From NCBI GenBank assembly GCA_035772735.1, contig JASDFA010000020.1, positions 105,986,001-106,050,000 of the forward strand: a stretch of 64,000 nucleotides of DNA. Reading direction: 5' to 3'. Numbering within the stretch: the stretch's first letter is position 1; every line of letters begins with the position of its first letter. Made by a program: the position numbers and the translations under genes. This DNA is from Datura wrightii. Its lineage: Eukaryota; Streptophyta; Magnoliopsida; Solanales; Solanaceae. Below the pieces are notes generated by a model. That model made no database searches. It saw nothing but the letters and a program-made list of their open reading frames with translations, and was not told the DNA's origin. Positions 1 to 9,591 of the stretch are shown here, piece by piece.

Positions 1-5
1 GATAG

Positions 6-146
6 CTCCGTGTCACGGAGGAGGACCTCCGCGTTACCCTCCGTGACACGTTGAGGTGTAACCCGAAAATTTGAAAATTTTCCGGAATGCTATCGCGATG
101 GCTCCGTGTCACGGAGGCAGTGCACCGCGATGCACTCCGTGACACG
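6..146 (+). repeat. Two long GC-rich hairpin repeats ahead of the extra ORF
   Basis: Two perfect 12-bp inverted repeats are visible. Arm CGTGTCACGGAG at 9-20 pairs with CTCCGTGACACG at 39-50, and the same arms recur at 105-116 and 135-146. The second loop has a further GTGCA/TGCAC pairing. The same hairpin recurs in the 3' LTR of this element at 4591-4632, so it is a shared module, not a chance palindrome. Confidence 0.85.
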
Positions 147-346
147 TTGCCTTGTATATCGCGACGGGTCACACCGGGTTGCCGGGTGACCCGCGTGTTT
201 TTCTACCTTTTAAACCCCGAAAACTCCCCTTTTCCCCTCATTTTCAATTTCCTCCGCGACTAAACATCCCAAAACCCCTCTCCCATCAACGTGCCACGGC
301 TTAAGGCAACAAGTTTCGGAGTTTTCTTCGATTATTCAACTACAAG
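147..346 (+). promoter_or_regulatory. Candidate internal promoter and 5' leader exon of the extra ORF
   Basis: A pyrimidine-rich stretch follows the hairpins (about 210-330) and ends at a good donor-like junction, CAAG|GTATGT, with GT at 347-348. No clear TATA box is seen; the nearest is an AT-rich CCTTTTAAACCCC at about 208-220. The layout parallels the better promoter candidate of family B at 47236-47300. Promoter activity is inference. Confidence 0.35.
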
Positions 347-1047
347 GTATGTTTTTCCGATTCCCTCTCAAGTTTTTGTCGATTTTCTTTGATTTTAAGC
401 ATGGGAGGTGAACTAAATCACCCTAAGTCAAAATTAAGCATGAATTCGAGTTATTTGTTGATTGATAAATGTTTGGAATGTCATTATGATTGTTTGAACT
501 TGTCGATTGCATAAATTATTCGAATTTGATTGATAAAATCAATTCTAGGGCTTGTTGTTGAATTTGAAGTTGGAAATGTGTTGAAATTGTGCATTTTATG
601 TTGGGTTGTACGTGTTGAATGAGATGAGTCGTTGTACAAATTGTTAGGATGATAATAGACGACGAATTCTTGAGTTTGGGGGAATTGTTGAAATTTGTTC
701 GAATTGGGTTGGTTGGATAGGTTCATGTATATAAATTTTGGTTGTTATTTTTGTTTCCTTGTTTTTCTTTGCTAAGTGCAAATGGTTAAAATGCTAGCGA
801 TGGTAGTGATTGTGATTAGCTGTACGAAGTCTGAGTAGTATGCAGAAGTTATACCGTCGAATTTTTTCTTTTTGAACGCACTAAGCATGATTGAATAGCT
901 AATTGTTTTGTGTAAATAAAGTTATTCTTGCCGTATTGTTGTAACTGTAGCTAAGGACTAAGTGTGGGGTAACTTAGCGTAACCCGACCTTAGCCGAGGT
1001 TAATATTTATTTAGCTTAACATTGAGCTTGTTGACTTGGGTTGACAG
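347..1047 (+). other. Putative 5'-UTR intron of the extra ORF (701 bp)
   Basis: The stretch is T-rich, without a coding frame, and runs from a donor CAAG|GTATGT to an acceptor TTGACAG|TT, six bases before the start codon at 1053. A 13-nt word GAAGTCTGAGTAG at 826-838 recurs in the matching stretch of family B (47656-47668), which supports a shared, spliced leader. Splicing itself is not shown. Confidence 0.5.
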
Positions 1048-1052
1048 TTAAA

Positions 1053-2273
1053 ATGGCAAGCCGGCAAGATAAAGGGAAAGGTGCATCAACTTCAGGCACC
1101 GGCAGGAAGAGACTCAGACTGGGCACAGCAGTCCCAGCAGCACCAGCAGTTCCACGCGGCCAGCGCCGCCAATATGGAACAAGATGGGTGACTGATGAGG
1201 GGAAAAAGTGGTACGCCAAGCACAAAGAGAACAAATATTTCCCCGAGGAGCATATAGCACGGGAGCCTTTGGCACAGGAGTTCCCCAGAATGGATCACCG
1301 AATAAAGGCAGCGGGGCTAAATTTCATATTTGAGGAGCCCAAAGAATGCAACCTGCACTTGGTTCGGGAGTTCTATGCCAACTGAAACCCGTCAATCAGA
1401 AGCCACACCATCAAAATCAGAGGGCAGATAGTCACTCTGGAGCCCCACCAGCTCAATGCCATCATAGGAGCACGGAACACAGACGCCCACGTCCTCTGAC
1501 AGCTGAACATTACCCAACCGTATGCTGACATCAGACGCACACTGTGCGGGGCCCGATCTACAGCTAGATGGAGCAGGCACAAGGAAAGGGGCTACCACCA
1601 GACTCTTCCATATTCTCAGATGAACAGGGAAGCCCGAATCTGGCTTAAGATAGTCTTTTCTTGCCTCATCCCGAGGGTACATATGACTGATGTAACCCGG
1701 GATCGTGTTTGTCTGGTGTACGCCCTGATGAAAGGGCTGGAGATAAATGTCGAGGCGGTTATTATATCAGCCATGAAGAGAGCCCGGTTGCACCAGGGGC
1801 ACAGGTATAGTTTCGGTGGACTACTCACCACCTTTCTCAGGGGCCTCGATGTTGAGGAGGAGGCCCTTGATTATATCCCGCAGTTGGAGCGGCGGGCCTT
1901 GGATGTGACTAAAACTAAGGCTCCCGACACCACCCACGGGCCAGTGCTGACACTTGGCGAGCGACACGCTCGTGATGACCAGTACATGGCGCGGATGTAT
2001 GGGATGCAGATGCTCCAGCTCAGGATAGGTGGGAGGCTGGCGACGGAGGAGGAGCTATGGCAGCTCGAGCTAGATTACCTGTTTGGCGAAAACGCCAGGG
2101 CTCTATGCCGAGTAGGGCCAGCCTTTGTAGAGCCCACAGACGATGACATCCCTACGGACGAGGAGACACGTCGGGAGGACTCCGATGTGGAGTCCGATGA
2201 TGACGACGGAGGCGACTCAGACATGGGAGATGAAGCAGCAGCACCCAACGAAGAAGTGGAATACTTTGATTGA
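1053..2273 (+). pseudogene. Extra ORF of element A, 'putative plant transposon protein'-like, two in-frame stops
   Basis: One frame of 407 codons starts at ATG 1053, just after the candidate acceptor, and ends with TGA at 2271. It is broken by TGA at 1383 and 1497. Both can arise by single transitions from TGG or CGA, and homology-like text continues across both. The N-terminus is basic (RQDKGKG, GRKRLRL, RGQRRQ). The middle, about residues 190-280, contains the RIWLKIVFSCLIPR and AVIISAMKRARLHQG stretches typical of the plant family annotated as putative plant transposon protein. The C-terminus is strongly acidic (DDDDGGDSD). No signal peptide or membrane segment is seen. Its role is unknown. 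It occupies the place of the third ORF of Athila-type elements. The family assignment is from memory, and the parallel with the four copies at 48-60 kb supports it. Confidence 0.7.
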
Positions 2274-2323
2274 TCAGGGAGTTCCACCACCCGATTTTGT
2301 GCTATTTAATTTTTGTGAACACT

Positions 2324-2355
2324 GGGGACAGTGTTCGGATTAAGTGTGGGGTGGG
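2324..2355 (+). promoter_or_regulatory. Internal polypurine-tract-like motif after the extra ORF
   Basis: GGGGACA, a short spacer and TTAAGTGTGGGGTGGG lie 50 bp after the stop codon. The sequence closely copies the motif directly before the 3' LTR (4121-4155: GAGGACGA, then TTTAAGTGTGGGGT). A second priming site for plus-strand synthesis is an inference. Confidence 0.5.
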
Positions 2356-4120
2356 AGTAGTTAGGTGCTGGGCTGGACTGGTTTGTTTGTATGTTCTCCT
2401 CTATATTCTTGTATGTTGTGTTTCCCTGTGTTTGTGAATTTTCAAATTGTTCTGTATTTGTAAATATTTGTGAAATTGATGTGTGTTGTTGAATGCTGCC
2501 AGCTGATTCTGTAAATATGTTAATTATCGAAATGATCGATATTTTTAAAATTTTTGGAAATATTTTGTACATATTTAAAATATTTTGTAAAAAAAATTTC
2601 TATCGAAATGATCGATATTTTGCAAATTTTTCAACTTTTTAAATTTTGGGTTTCTCGGCGTTTGTTTTCGGTTCTTTTACCAAGAATGGTCCCATTGAAC
2701 CGATATCTTAAGTAGTGACCATCCCTATGATGGATGGATGACGACCGTCTTAAGGGAAATGTAGTCGTTAGGAGTAGTTTTTTCAATTAATTTTCAGTTT
2801 TTTTCCTTGGTGGATTGCATCCCGGAACCTGTAGTTACTATATGGTTGCGAAATTTTGGTTGCGTGTTGTGCATGATATTCAAAATGCAAAGGTGATTCT
2901 TATGAAAGCATGCAATTTTGTAAATATGTTGAGATACCTAGGCTGTAGAGTTCGATTCAGTGTGATTGAGGCTTAATGTTTGAATTCATGTAATTAGCTG
3001 ATTGAAGAGTCTGTGAATACATCTTGAATCGAGCATGTGCATAAAGTGTGAAGTGAGGTGTTGATATTCCATGCTATTGTGAAGTGTCTAGAACTTGCCT
3101 GGTGTGTGTACAAAACGAAATGAAGGAGGTGTATTATAGGAAAGGATGTAGGCATTTCTTTGTTTTAACCGAGAGTTTCTATTTTTTTTCTTTTCATACT
3201 CCCCTCTTCCTGTGATTGTATACCCTAGTCAGCCCTTTGAGCCTTTAGCCTATTATTTCTTTCTTTTGTCCAAAAAGTGTAAACCGAGCTTAATTCCTTG
3301 TTTTCATTAGCCGTAAAGTCTATACAAAACTCTTAAGCGCTTAAGAAGAGAAAATAATTTTCCCAAAGTGTCAAAGAGTGAGAATGGTGAAAAGAAAAAG
3401 AAAAGCGGAGTAAGGGAAGAAAAGAAAAGGTTGAAGGTGCACTTGTTATAAATAAATGATAATAAAGGTGCATGAATAACCTTTGTTATTGTGTCAAGTG
3501 TGCTTAATGAAATGGGCCATACTAAAGTAAATCATCAAGAATGGGATGATGAAAAAAAAAGAGAGAAACAATGTCCATGAGTTGATGGGAACGTGTTGAA
3601 AAGGCGCTTAAGGATGCTAGTGGCTATTATTGGCTAATCCAATATTTACTAGTTCCATAGCTTCCATTACAACCCATTAAAGTCCTACGTGATCTTACAT
3701 TGCATTTCTTTATATTAGTGGAGTAATACACTAAGGGCAAGCTTATGGGTCACAACATGATGCATGTGAATTCTTTTGGGAGAGAGAGTGAAATTGTTTT
3801 TACATGCCCCTGCTTGAATGTTTGTGTGTCACATGAGCAAAAAGGGGAGGATTCTCTTGAGTTGTGAGGGCACATGCTTGAGGAAAGATTGATTTTCGTG
3901 TCGGATAACTTGATTAGCTGATTTGCATGAGTTTGCCGATATCGAGAGTCGATTCTTAAAGTCTAGGAAGTCTTAATGTATTGAAGGTCATTGCATTGAT
4001 AAGACCATGCATGTTTTCTTGATGATTTGCTGTATTGAGTAATCGGTATGACCGTAGCTTAAATTGTCGTACCATAGTAGCGAGGTTGGGATGTAAATTG
4101 CATGAATTGTAGGTTTGTTG
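2356..4120 (+). other. Non-coding region between extra ORF and 3' LTR of element A
   Basis: There is no credible reading frame in 1.77 kb. Several short words recur in the same order in family B: TCTTAAGGGAAA (2748), TCTAGAACTTGC (3087) and GGGCAAGC-TATGGGTCA (3735). The stretch is therefore collinear with 49.8-51.8 kb and looks like conserved element DNA, not filler. Confidence 0.65.
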
Positions 4121-4155
4121 TTCGAGGACGAACAAGGATTTAAGTGTGGGGTAAG
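4121..4155 (+). promoter_or_regulatory. Polypurine tract of element A
   Basis: TTCGAGGACGAACAAGG followed by TTTAAGTGTGGGGTAAG abuts the 3' LTR start TGATCT. The position and G-rich core fit the plus-strand primer site of LTR retrotransposons. Confidence 0.7.
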
Positions 4156-5600
4156 TGATCTTGGATAGATTTATATGCCCAAGTGATACTCAAAAGTATC
4201 ATTTTCGCCTTGTTTATCTAGCAATGTGTATACATTTTCATGTAATTGGGAATAAAATGTGAATTTATACTAACCAACATGATTAGCATTGTTTTGTAGG
4301 TAAAATGTGATTTCGAGAAGCTAAAAGGGCATGTTGGATGATATCGGAGTTGGACTTAGATGCAAGCAAGGAAAAGGCATTGGACAGCATGATTTAAAGG
4401 GGCTCCGCGATGGAGCCGTGTCACGCTGCCATCGCGGAGGCATTCTGCCTGGAGGGTGAAAATTCACCAAATTTCCAGTGAAGGTCCGCGTTTGCTCCGT
4501 GGCACGGAGCCAGTGCTCCGCGATGCACGTCGTGCCACGTTGAGCTTAAATTCCTGGACCCCCAGTTCCAGTGAGGGTCCGCGTTCATGGCGTGTCACGG
4601 AGGCAGTGCTCCGCGATGCACTCCGTGACACGTTGCTCATTATTCCGGGAAAAATTCCCACTAGTATAAATAGAACACTTAAGTTCATTTTTCATAATTC
4701 AGACTTGGTGGAGCAAGGACGTGGGTTACAGGCAATTGAGGGACGAAAAGTTCAGGGTTTTTTCTCTCTTTCTTTCTTCTCTAATTCAATTGTTTGTATG
4801 ATTAACACTCGTTTTATGATGATTAATCCACAAATGAGTGGCTAATTCCCTTCCTTGCTGAGGTTATGAACACTTGTGATGAATTTTGATTATTGATTAT
4901 ATGGTTTTTCATCTTGTTCTTCCATGTTGTTCTATTAATTCTTGTTCTTACTGCATTGGTTTGTTGCCTACATTAATGTACATCTAAAAAGTTCGATTTC
5001 ACTCGAGAGAGCACGAAATTGGAAAGTTGTGAATTAATAGGATATTGTTCTTAACTTGATTTGTGAAAATTGAGTTTTGATGTGCATTCAGGATAGAAAT
5101 ATACCTGAAAGTCGTATTAGTCAATTTACGAACCGGAATTGTATGGCTAGAACATGAATTGCATTTGATCACAGAAATGTAGACGGATGGTTCATGATTC
5201 TTAAGTGAGATTAAATACGAGAGTTTTAATCTCTTGGCAAATGTTCTTGGCTAGCAACTGGAAGAAAAGATTAACCAATTTATGATGATAATCAGTTTCA
5301 TTACATGTTCTTTAACCTCAGCATGCTCTTATCCATAGTTCAAATTCAAAGTAGATAATTGTTCTTAGTTTTAATATAAAATTTATAAAACAAAATATCC
5401 ACTTTTTGGTTACGTTGTTGTCAGCATATTTAGAAGTAAAAATATTGTATACTTGAACAAATTGCACTTAACCCAAGTCTCTGTGGGATCGATACTTGGC
5501 TTACTAAAGCCACTTACTACTTGTTCAACCACGTGCACTTGCGTGTCGATTTTATAACCCCAAAACCATCCGAACACTTTTCAGGGTGTGAAGCGCATCA
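4156..5600 (+). repeat. 3' LTR of element A
   Basis: It starts TGATCTTGG directly after the polypurine tract, and probably ends with GCGCATCA at 5600; an alternative end is TTTTCA at 5583. The next bases (from 5601) resemble the leader of chromovirus elements, which fits an LTR edge. A small hairpin TGATACT/AGTATCA lies near the start (4182-4201), and GC-rich hairpins fill 4403-4632. No second LTR is in the window for comparison. Confidence 0.65.
4403..4632 (+). repeat. GC-rich hairpin cluster in the LTR of element A
   Basis: Three stem-loops are visible: CTCCGCGATGG at 4403-4413 with CCATCGCGGAG at 4429-4439, a weaker CGTGGCAC/GTGCCACG pair near 4497-4538, and CGTGTCACGGAG at 4591-4602 with CTCCGTGACACG at 4621-4632. 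The last matches the hairpins at the left end of the window exactly in the stems. Confidence 0.85.
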
Positions 5601-5729
5601 CACTTATGACGGGGAGGCTACGAGAAATTATTAGGAAAACTCCCTTTTGATCATACTCCTTATCGTGCGCTGAAGTTCAATTCCATAAACGTTCTCCTAA
5701 CTCGTGCTCTATTTCATTTCAGTGAAACT

Positions 5730-6763
5730 ATGCCTCCAAGACACGGAAACAGAAAAAGGGTTGGCAATGCTAACCGACCTGCCCCACCAACTCCAGAAGC
5801 CCCTTAGGACGACCAAGTATCCTCAGCGGAATTCAGAGAGGCAATCTAGCTACTGGCTCAGGCAGTAACAAACCAAGTGAACCAGCAGGTGGTTCCATTA
5901 AACACAAACAAGTCCACAGTAACTACTAGAGTTTGGGACTTCACCCAAATGAACCCTCCAGCCTTTCATGGATCCAAGGTGGGAGAGGAACCACAGGAGT
6001 TTGTAGATGAGGTACGTAAGATCACCCGGATTATGCGTGTTAGTTTCACGGAGAGTGTCGATCTAGCCGCCTACCAGTTGAAAGGGGTGGCATAGATTTG
6101 GTATGATCAATGGAAGGAAGGGATACCAACAGGAGAGAAATCGGTGGCATGGGAAGAGTTCACTACAATATTCTTAGACAGATTCTTCCCCCGGGAGTTA
6201 AGGAAGGCTAAGGTTGCAGAGTTCATAAATTTAAAGCAGGGCAACAGGACAATGGAGGAATATGCATTGGAGTTCACGCGATTGTCAAGCTATGCTCTAG
6301 AGATGGTAGCCGAGCCAAGGGCTCGCATGCTTAAGTTCGTAAATGAAGTATCAAACCTGGTACTTAAGGAGTGCAGGACTGTAATGCTCATAAAATATAT
6401 TGACCTCTCTAGCCTCATTGTTCATGCTCGGCAGATTAAGGAAAAAAAGTTGAAAAATATCGAGCGGGAGAATAAGCGGGCTAGAACTAGTCAATCATAT
6501 TATGCCCACTAGAAGTCCAATGGTAGTAGCCCCCACAACAGCAGCAGAGGATTCCAACACCCACTTCAGCCAACGCCCCTACTTTCCGATCCCGGAAGGA
6601 TCGAAAGAGTGGAGCATCTAGCTCTCAGTCCCAAAGTCACAATGCTGGCAACCATGATCCAGCTTGCCCTAAGTATGGCAAGAATCATCTAGGTTAATGC
6701 CTCCAGGGAAACGAGGGTTGCTTTGGGTGTGGACAGCTAGGTCACTGGTTAAGGGAATGTCCT
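5730..6763 (+). pseudogene. gag of element E (capsid region and zinc knuckle), broken
   Basis: A start ATG at 5730 opens a frame with a basic, proline-rich N-terminus, then the Ty3/gypsy capsid region: DFTQMNPPAFHGSKVGEEPQ at about 5938-5997 and WEEFTTIFLDRFFPRELR at about 6150-6203. TAG stops interrupt it at 5805, 5847, 6093 and 6510. Frameshifts lie near 6560-6600. The nucleocapsid zinc knuckle CX2CX4HX4C survives at 6719-6760. A second cysteine-rich box just upstream has a cysteine replaced by tyrosine (CPKYGKNH). Gag packages the element RNA. The protein resembles gags I know from Solanum chromoviruses, and no product can be made. Confidence 0.85.
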
Positions 6764-7330
6764 TTGGCAGGACGAGGGAGATCACAGTCTACCACTTCAG
6801 CAGCTCCAGTAGGTCAACCAGCTCAGCAGGCCAACACTTTAGGTACGGATGGCGGTCAGCACCAAAACCTCTTTTATTCTTTGTCCTCTCATCAGGATCA
6901 GGAGAGCTCACCTGACGCGGTCATAGGTATGTTATGTCTCTTCCACTTAGATGTGTATGCCCTACTAGATCCAAGAGCCACACTATCATTCATGACTCCC
7001 TATGTAGCTGTCCAGTTTGAAATTTGTCCAGAAGTCCTCTTAGAACCATTCTTAGTCTCTACCCCCGTTGGCAAGTCAGTTAGAGCCAACCGGGTGTATA
7101 CAAATTGTACAGTCTCAATATTGAATGAGGTCATTCAAGCTGATCGAGTAGAGTTAGACATGGTCAATTTCGATCTCATTCTTGGCATAGATTGGTTACA
7201 CTCTGGTTATGCCTTAGTCGACTGCAGAACTAGAGTCATCGGATTTTAGTTCCCTAATGAGCCAATTTTAGAATGGATAGGTAGTAGTTTAGCACCTAAG
7301 GGTCAGTTTATTTCCTACCTTAAGGAAAGA
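6764..7330 (+). pseudogene. Aspartic protease region of element E, active site altered
   Basis: A 161-codon open stretch (6764-7249) carries the retropepsin fold. The active-site box reads LLDPRATLSF (D codon at 6968) where this group normally has D-P/S-G-A/S-T, so the conserved glycine is arginine, by a single GGA to AGA change. The flap and C-terminal signature LILGIDWLHS follows near 7177-7206. A TAG at 7247 ends the open stretch, and related sequence continues downstream to about 7330. The enzyme would cut the Gag-Pol precursor. The altered site makes it inactive by inference. Confidence 0.8.
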
Positions 7331-8236
7331 AAGATCATTACTAAGGGGTGAATTTATCACCTAGTTTGGGTCAAAGATTCCAGCTCTGAGACCCCAACTA
7401 TCCAGTCAATTTCAGTTGTCGGCGAGTTCCCTGGCGTGTTTCCCAAAGATCTTCCTGGAGTCCTCTCGAGCGGGAAATAGACTTCGGCATAGACGTTCTC
7501 CCAAACACTTAGCCTATCTCCATCCCTCCTTATAGAATGGCTCCAGATGAGCTTAAGGAGTTGAAGGAGCAGCTAAAAGTCCTTTTTGATAAGGGTTTCA
7601 TCAGGCCCAGCATCTCTCCATGGGGTGCCCTTGTATTATTCGTGCGAAATAAAGACGGTACTCTTAGAATGTGTATCGATTATCGTCAATTGAACAAAGT
7701 TATAGTTAAGAACAGGTATCCCCTACCCAGGATTGACGATTTGCTCGATCAGCTTCAGGGAGCCAGCTATTTCCCCAAGGTAGATCTCAGGTTGAGGTAT
7801 CATTAGCTTAGTGTCAGAGAATGTGACATACCGAAAATAGCCTTCAGAATTCGGTATGGTCACTATGAATTCATGGTTATGTCCTTTGGACTAACTAATT
7901 CCCCTGCAGCTTTCATAGACCTGATGAACAGGGTTTTCAAGCAGTATCTAGACATGTTCATCATTTTGTTCATTGATGACATTCTGGTATACTCCAGAAA
8001 CGAGGAGGAGCATGCTAACCATCTGAGAATAGTGCTACAGATGCTCAAAGACCGCCAGTTGTTCGCTAAATTCAACAAATGTGAATTCTAGTTGAAGTCT
8101 GTGACTTTCCTTGGTCACGTGGTCTCGAGTGAGGGTATTCAAGTAGATCCTAAAAAGATAGCAGCAGTGAAAGACTGTCCAAGACCTACTTCCCCAACTG
8201 ATATCAAAAGATTCCTAGGTCTATATGGTTATTACC
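7331..8236 (+). pseudogene. Reverse transcriptase of element E, cut by element C
   Basis: Sequence from about 7537 gives the RT fingers and palm: [34 protein letters not shown], and [12 protein letters not shown] near 7879. The catalytic box FIDDILVYS has its two aspartates at 7975-7980. TAG stops at 7804 (YH*LSV, normally Q) and 8089 (CEF*LKS, normally W) break it, and a TAG lies upstream near 7478. The frame runs to GLYGYY and is cut at 8236 by element C. The same protein resumes at 27877 with RRFAKVFSS. The flanking TTACC duplication explains the join. Confidence 0.9.
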
Positions 8237-9591
8237 TGTAACACCCCGTAAGTTTATATCATTTAATGGAAAGGCACGTACATATGTTGAGAGTTTTGAA
8301 GTACGACAAATGTGGGAAAAGGCCTGGGAGATATACACAAAAGTGTCATCAAGAGAGTAGGAGGTCAGGGCTAGGGGCCAGGCGCCTTGGGCGCCGCGCC
8401 ATGCTAGTTGGTCTGGCGCTATGGCTGGCACACGACACACCCTTGTCTGGCGCTATGGCTGGTGCGGGGCACATCCTTTCATAAAGTAATGGATGGCACA
8501 CCGCTCCCCCTTTTCCCACTGCCTCATTTATATATATGTTTAAGAGTAGGCTCAAATTCACTTCCAAACATTTCCTAAAATAGAACTTCGGCCCTATGAA
8601 GTATTCTCTCAACTTTTCAAGTGATTTTCACTGAATTACACCGTTAAACTCTGTCCAAATGCAAATTCACCTTAGATAACAAGTTCTAGGCCTATGAGAA
8701 GCATATTTGTGGAGTTATTTCTTGAAAATTTTCTCGATGTACCGGAACCCCACCGAGTAAAGGTTATCGGGATTACTTCAAATTGAGTTCTAAGCAGCTA
8801 CATGCAGTAGGTAAGCATTTCTCCCTTCTAAACTCTCAAAAAATTATGAGTTTTCAACCGAATTAAACGGAGTTAAAATATAGTTAATATTATTATCAAA
8901 AGATATTGTTGTTTGCTGAATCTTAGTATTGAATATAGCCTTATTCTCTCAGCGTAAAGGCTGCAATTGAGTGGAATTAGTGGCTTTGGGTTGGAACTAA
9001 TCAGATAAACAAGAGTCGGCATTCGAGGTATGTTAAGGCTTATCTCTTCGACAAGTTATTCTCATCATATAGTGATACGACCTACGCCTTTGAAACAAGA
9101 CAATGATCTTGTATATTATAATTAGTTGCGGCCGGTGGATAATGAGCTTTTATGTTGTAATTAGCTGCTGCTAGTGGATAAAGATCATGTATGTTGTGAT
9201 TAGCTGCTGTCAGTAGATTATGATTATATATGTTGTGGTTAGCTACTAGAAAATGTATTGAGATTATATTGCAGTATGCCTTGTCAGGAAAGAGTATATT
9301 AAGTGAGACTCACGCTAGGAGTGTCATAGAAACTCCTCTGTTCTTCTGTTCATAGTAATAGTAGAATTCTAATGTTTTGATGTCATGCCAAGGCCTTAGA
9401 AGTTTAAGGTTAGCTGTGATGCCCGATTTGGTAAGTTGGACAGCGTAGGGCACATCCGGGCGATATATCTTCAGTTTGATGCTTGTATTGTCAGTGAAGC
9501 TCGCCTAGAGGTTGTTGGCATACCTTGATGCCACCAGGGCCAGAATTTGAATAGGATGCTCTTATCCTAGAGTCAGCGGTTCCAGGGTTGC
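8237..9591 (+). repeat. 5' LTR of element C, first part
   Basis: It aligns by eye with the start of the 3' LTR at 24386 through shared blocks such as CCCCGTAAGTTTATATC and CATATGTTGAGAGTTTT. An array of four related units of about 40-45 bp built on TAATTAGCTGCTG-TAGTGGATAA lies at about 9105-9260, matched at 25205-25350 in the 3' LTR. It stops at 9591, where element D was inserted with GTTGC duplicated. Confidence 0.9.

Larger units (their letters stand above)
1..5600 (+). mobile_element. Element A: 3' part of an Athila/Tat-like Ty3/gypsy element
   Basis: The segment holds, in order, GC-rich hairpins, a leader with a candidate intron, a broken extra ORF, a polypurine-like motif, long non-coding DNA, a second polypurine motif and a 3' LTR. 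The gag-pol part and the 5' LTR would lie left of the window. Placement in the Athila/Tat group is inferred from the LTR style, the guanine-rich polypurine tract and the extra ORF, whose relatives lie in the Athila-like array at 44-62 kb. The right edge joins the leader of element E, so A probably inserted there. The left flank needed to prove this is not visible. Confidence 0.7.

Noticed and set aside
1016..1298. Minus-strand open frames opposite the start of the extra ORF
   Set aside because: They overlap the + strand ORF, which has family-like text and an acceptor/ATG arrangement. The minus frames show no motif and arise from codon bias.
4456..4845. 129-codon + strand frame in the element A LTR
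   Set aside because: It is produced by the GC-rich hairpin repeats and lies inside an LTR. No domain is seen.
5581..5604. Placing the LTR A end at TTTTCA (5583)
   Set aside because: TTTTCA is a possible end, but GCGCATCA at 5600 is preferred because the next bases already align with chromovirus leaders. The short palindrome GTGTGA/TCACAC here makes the edge uncertain.
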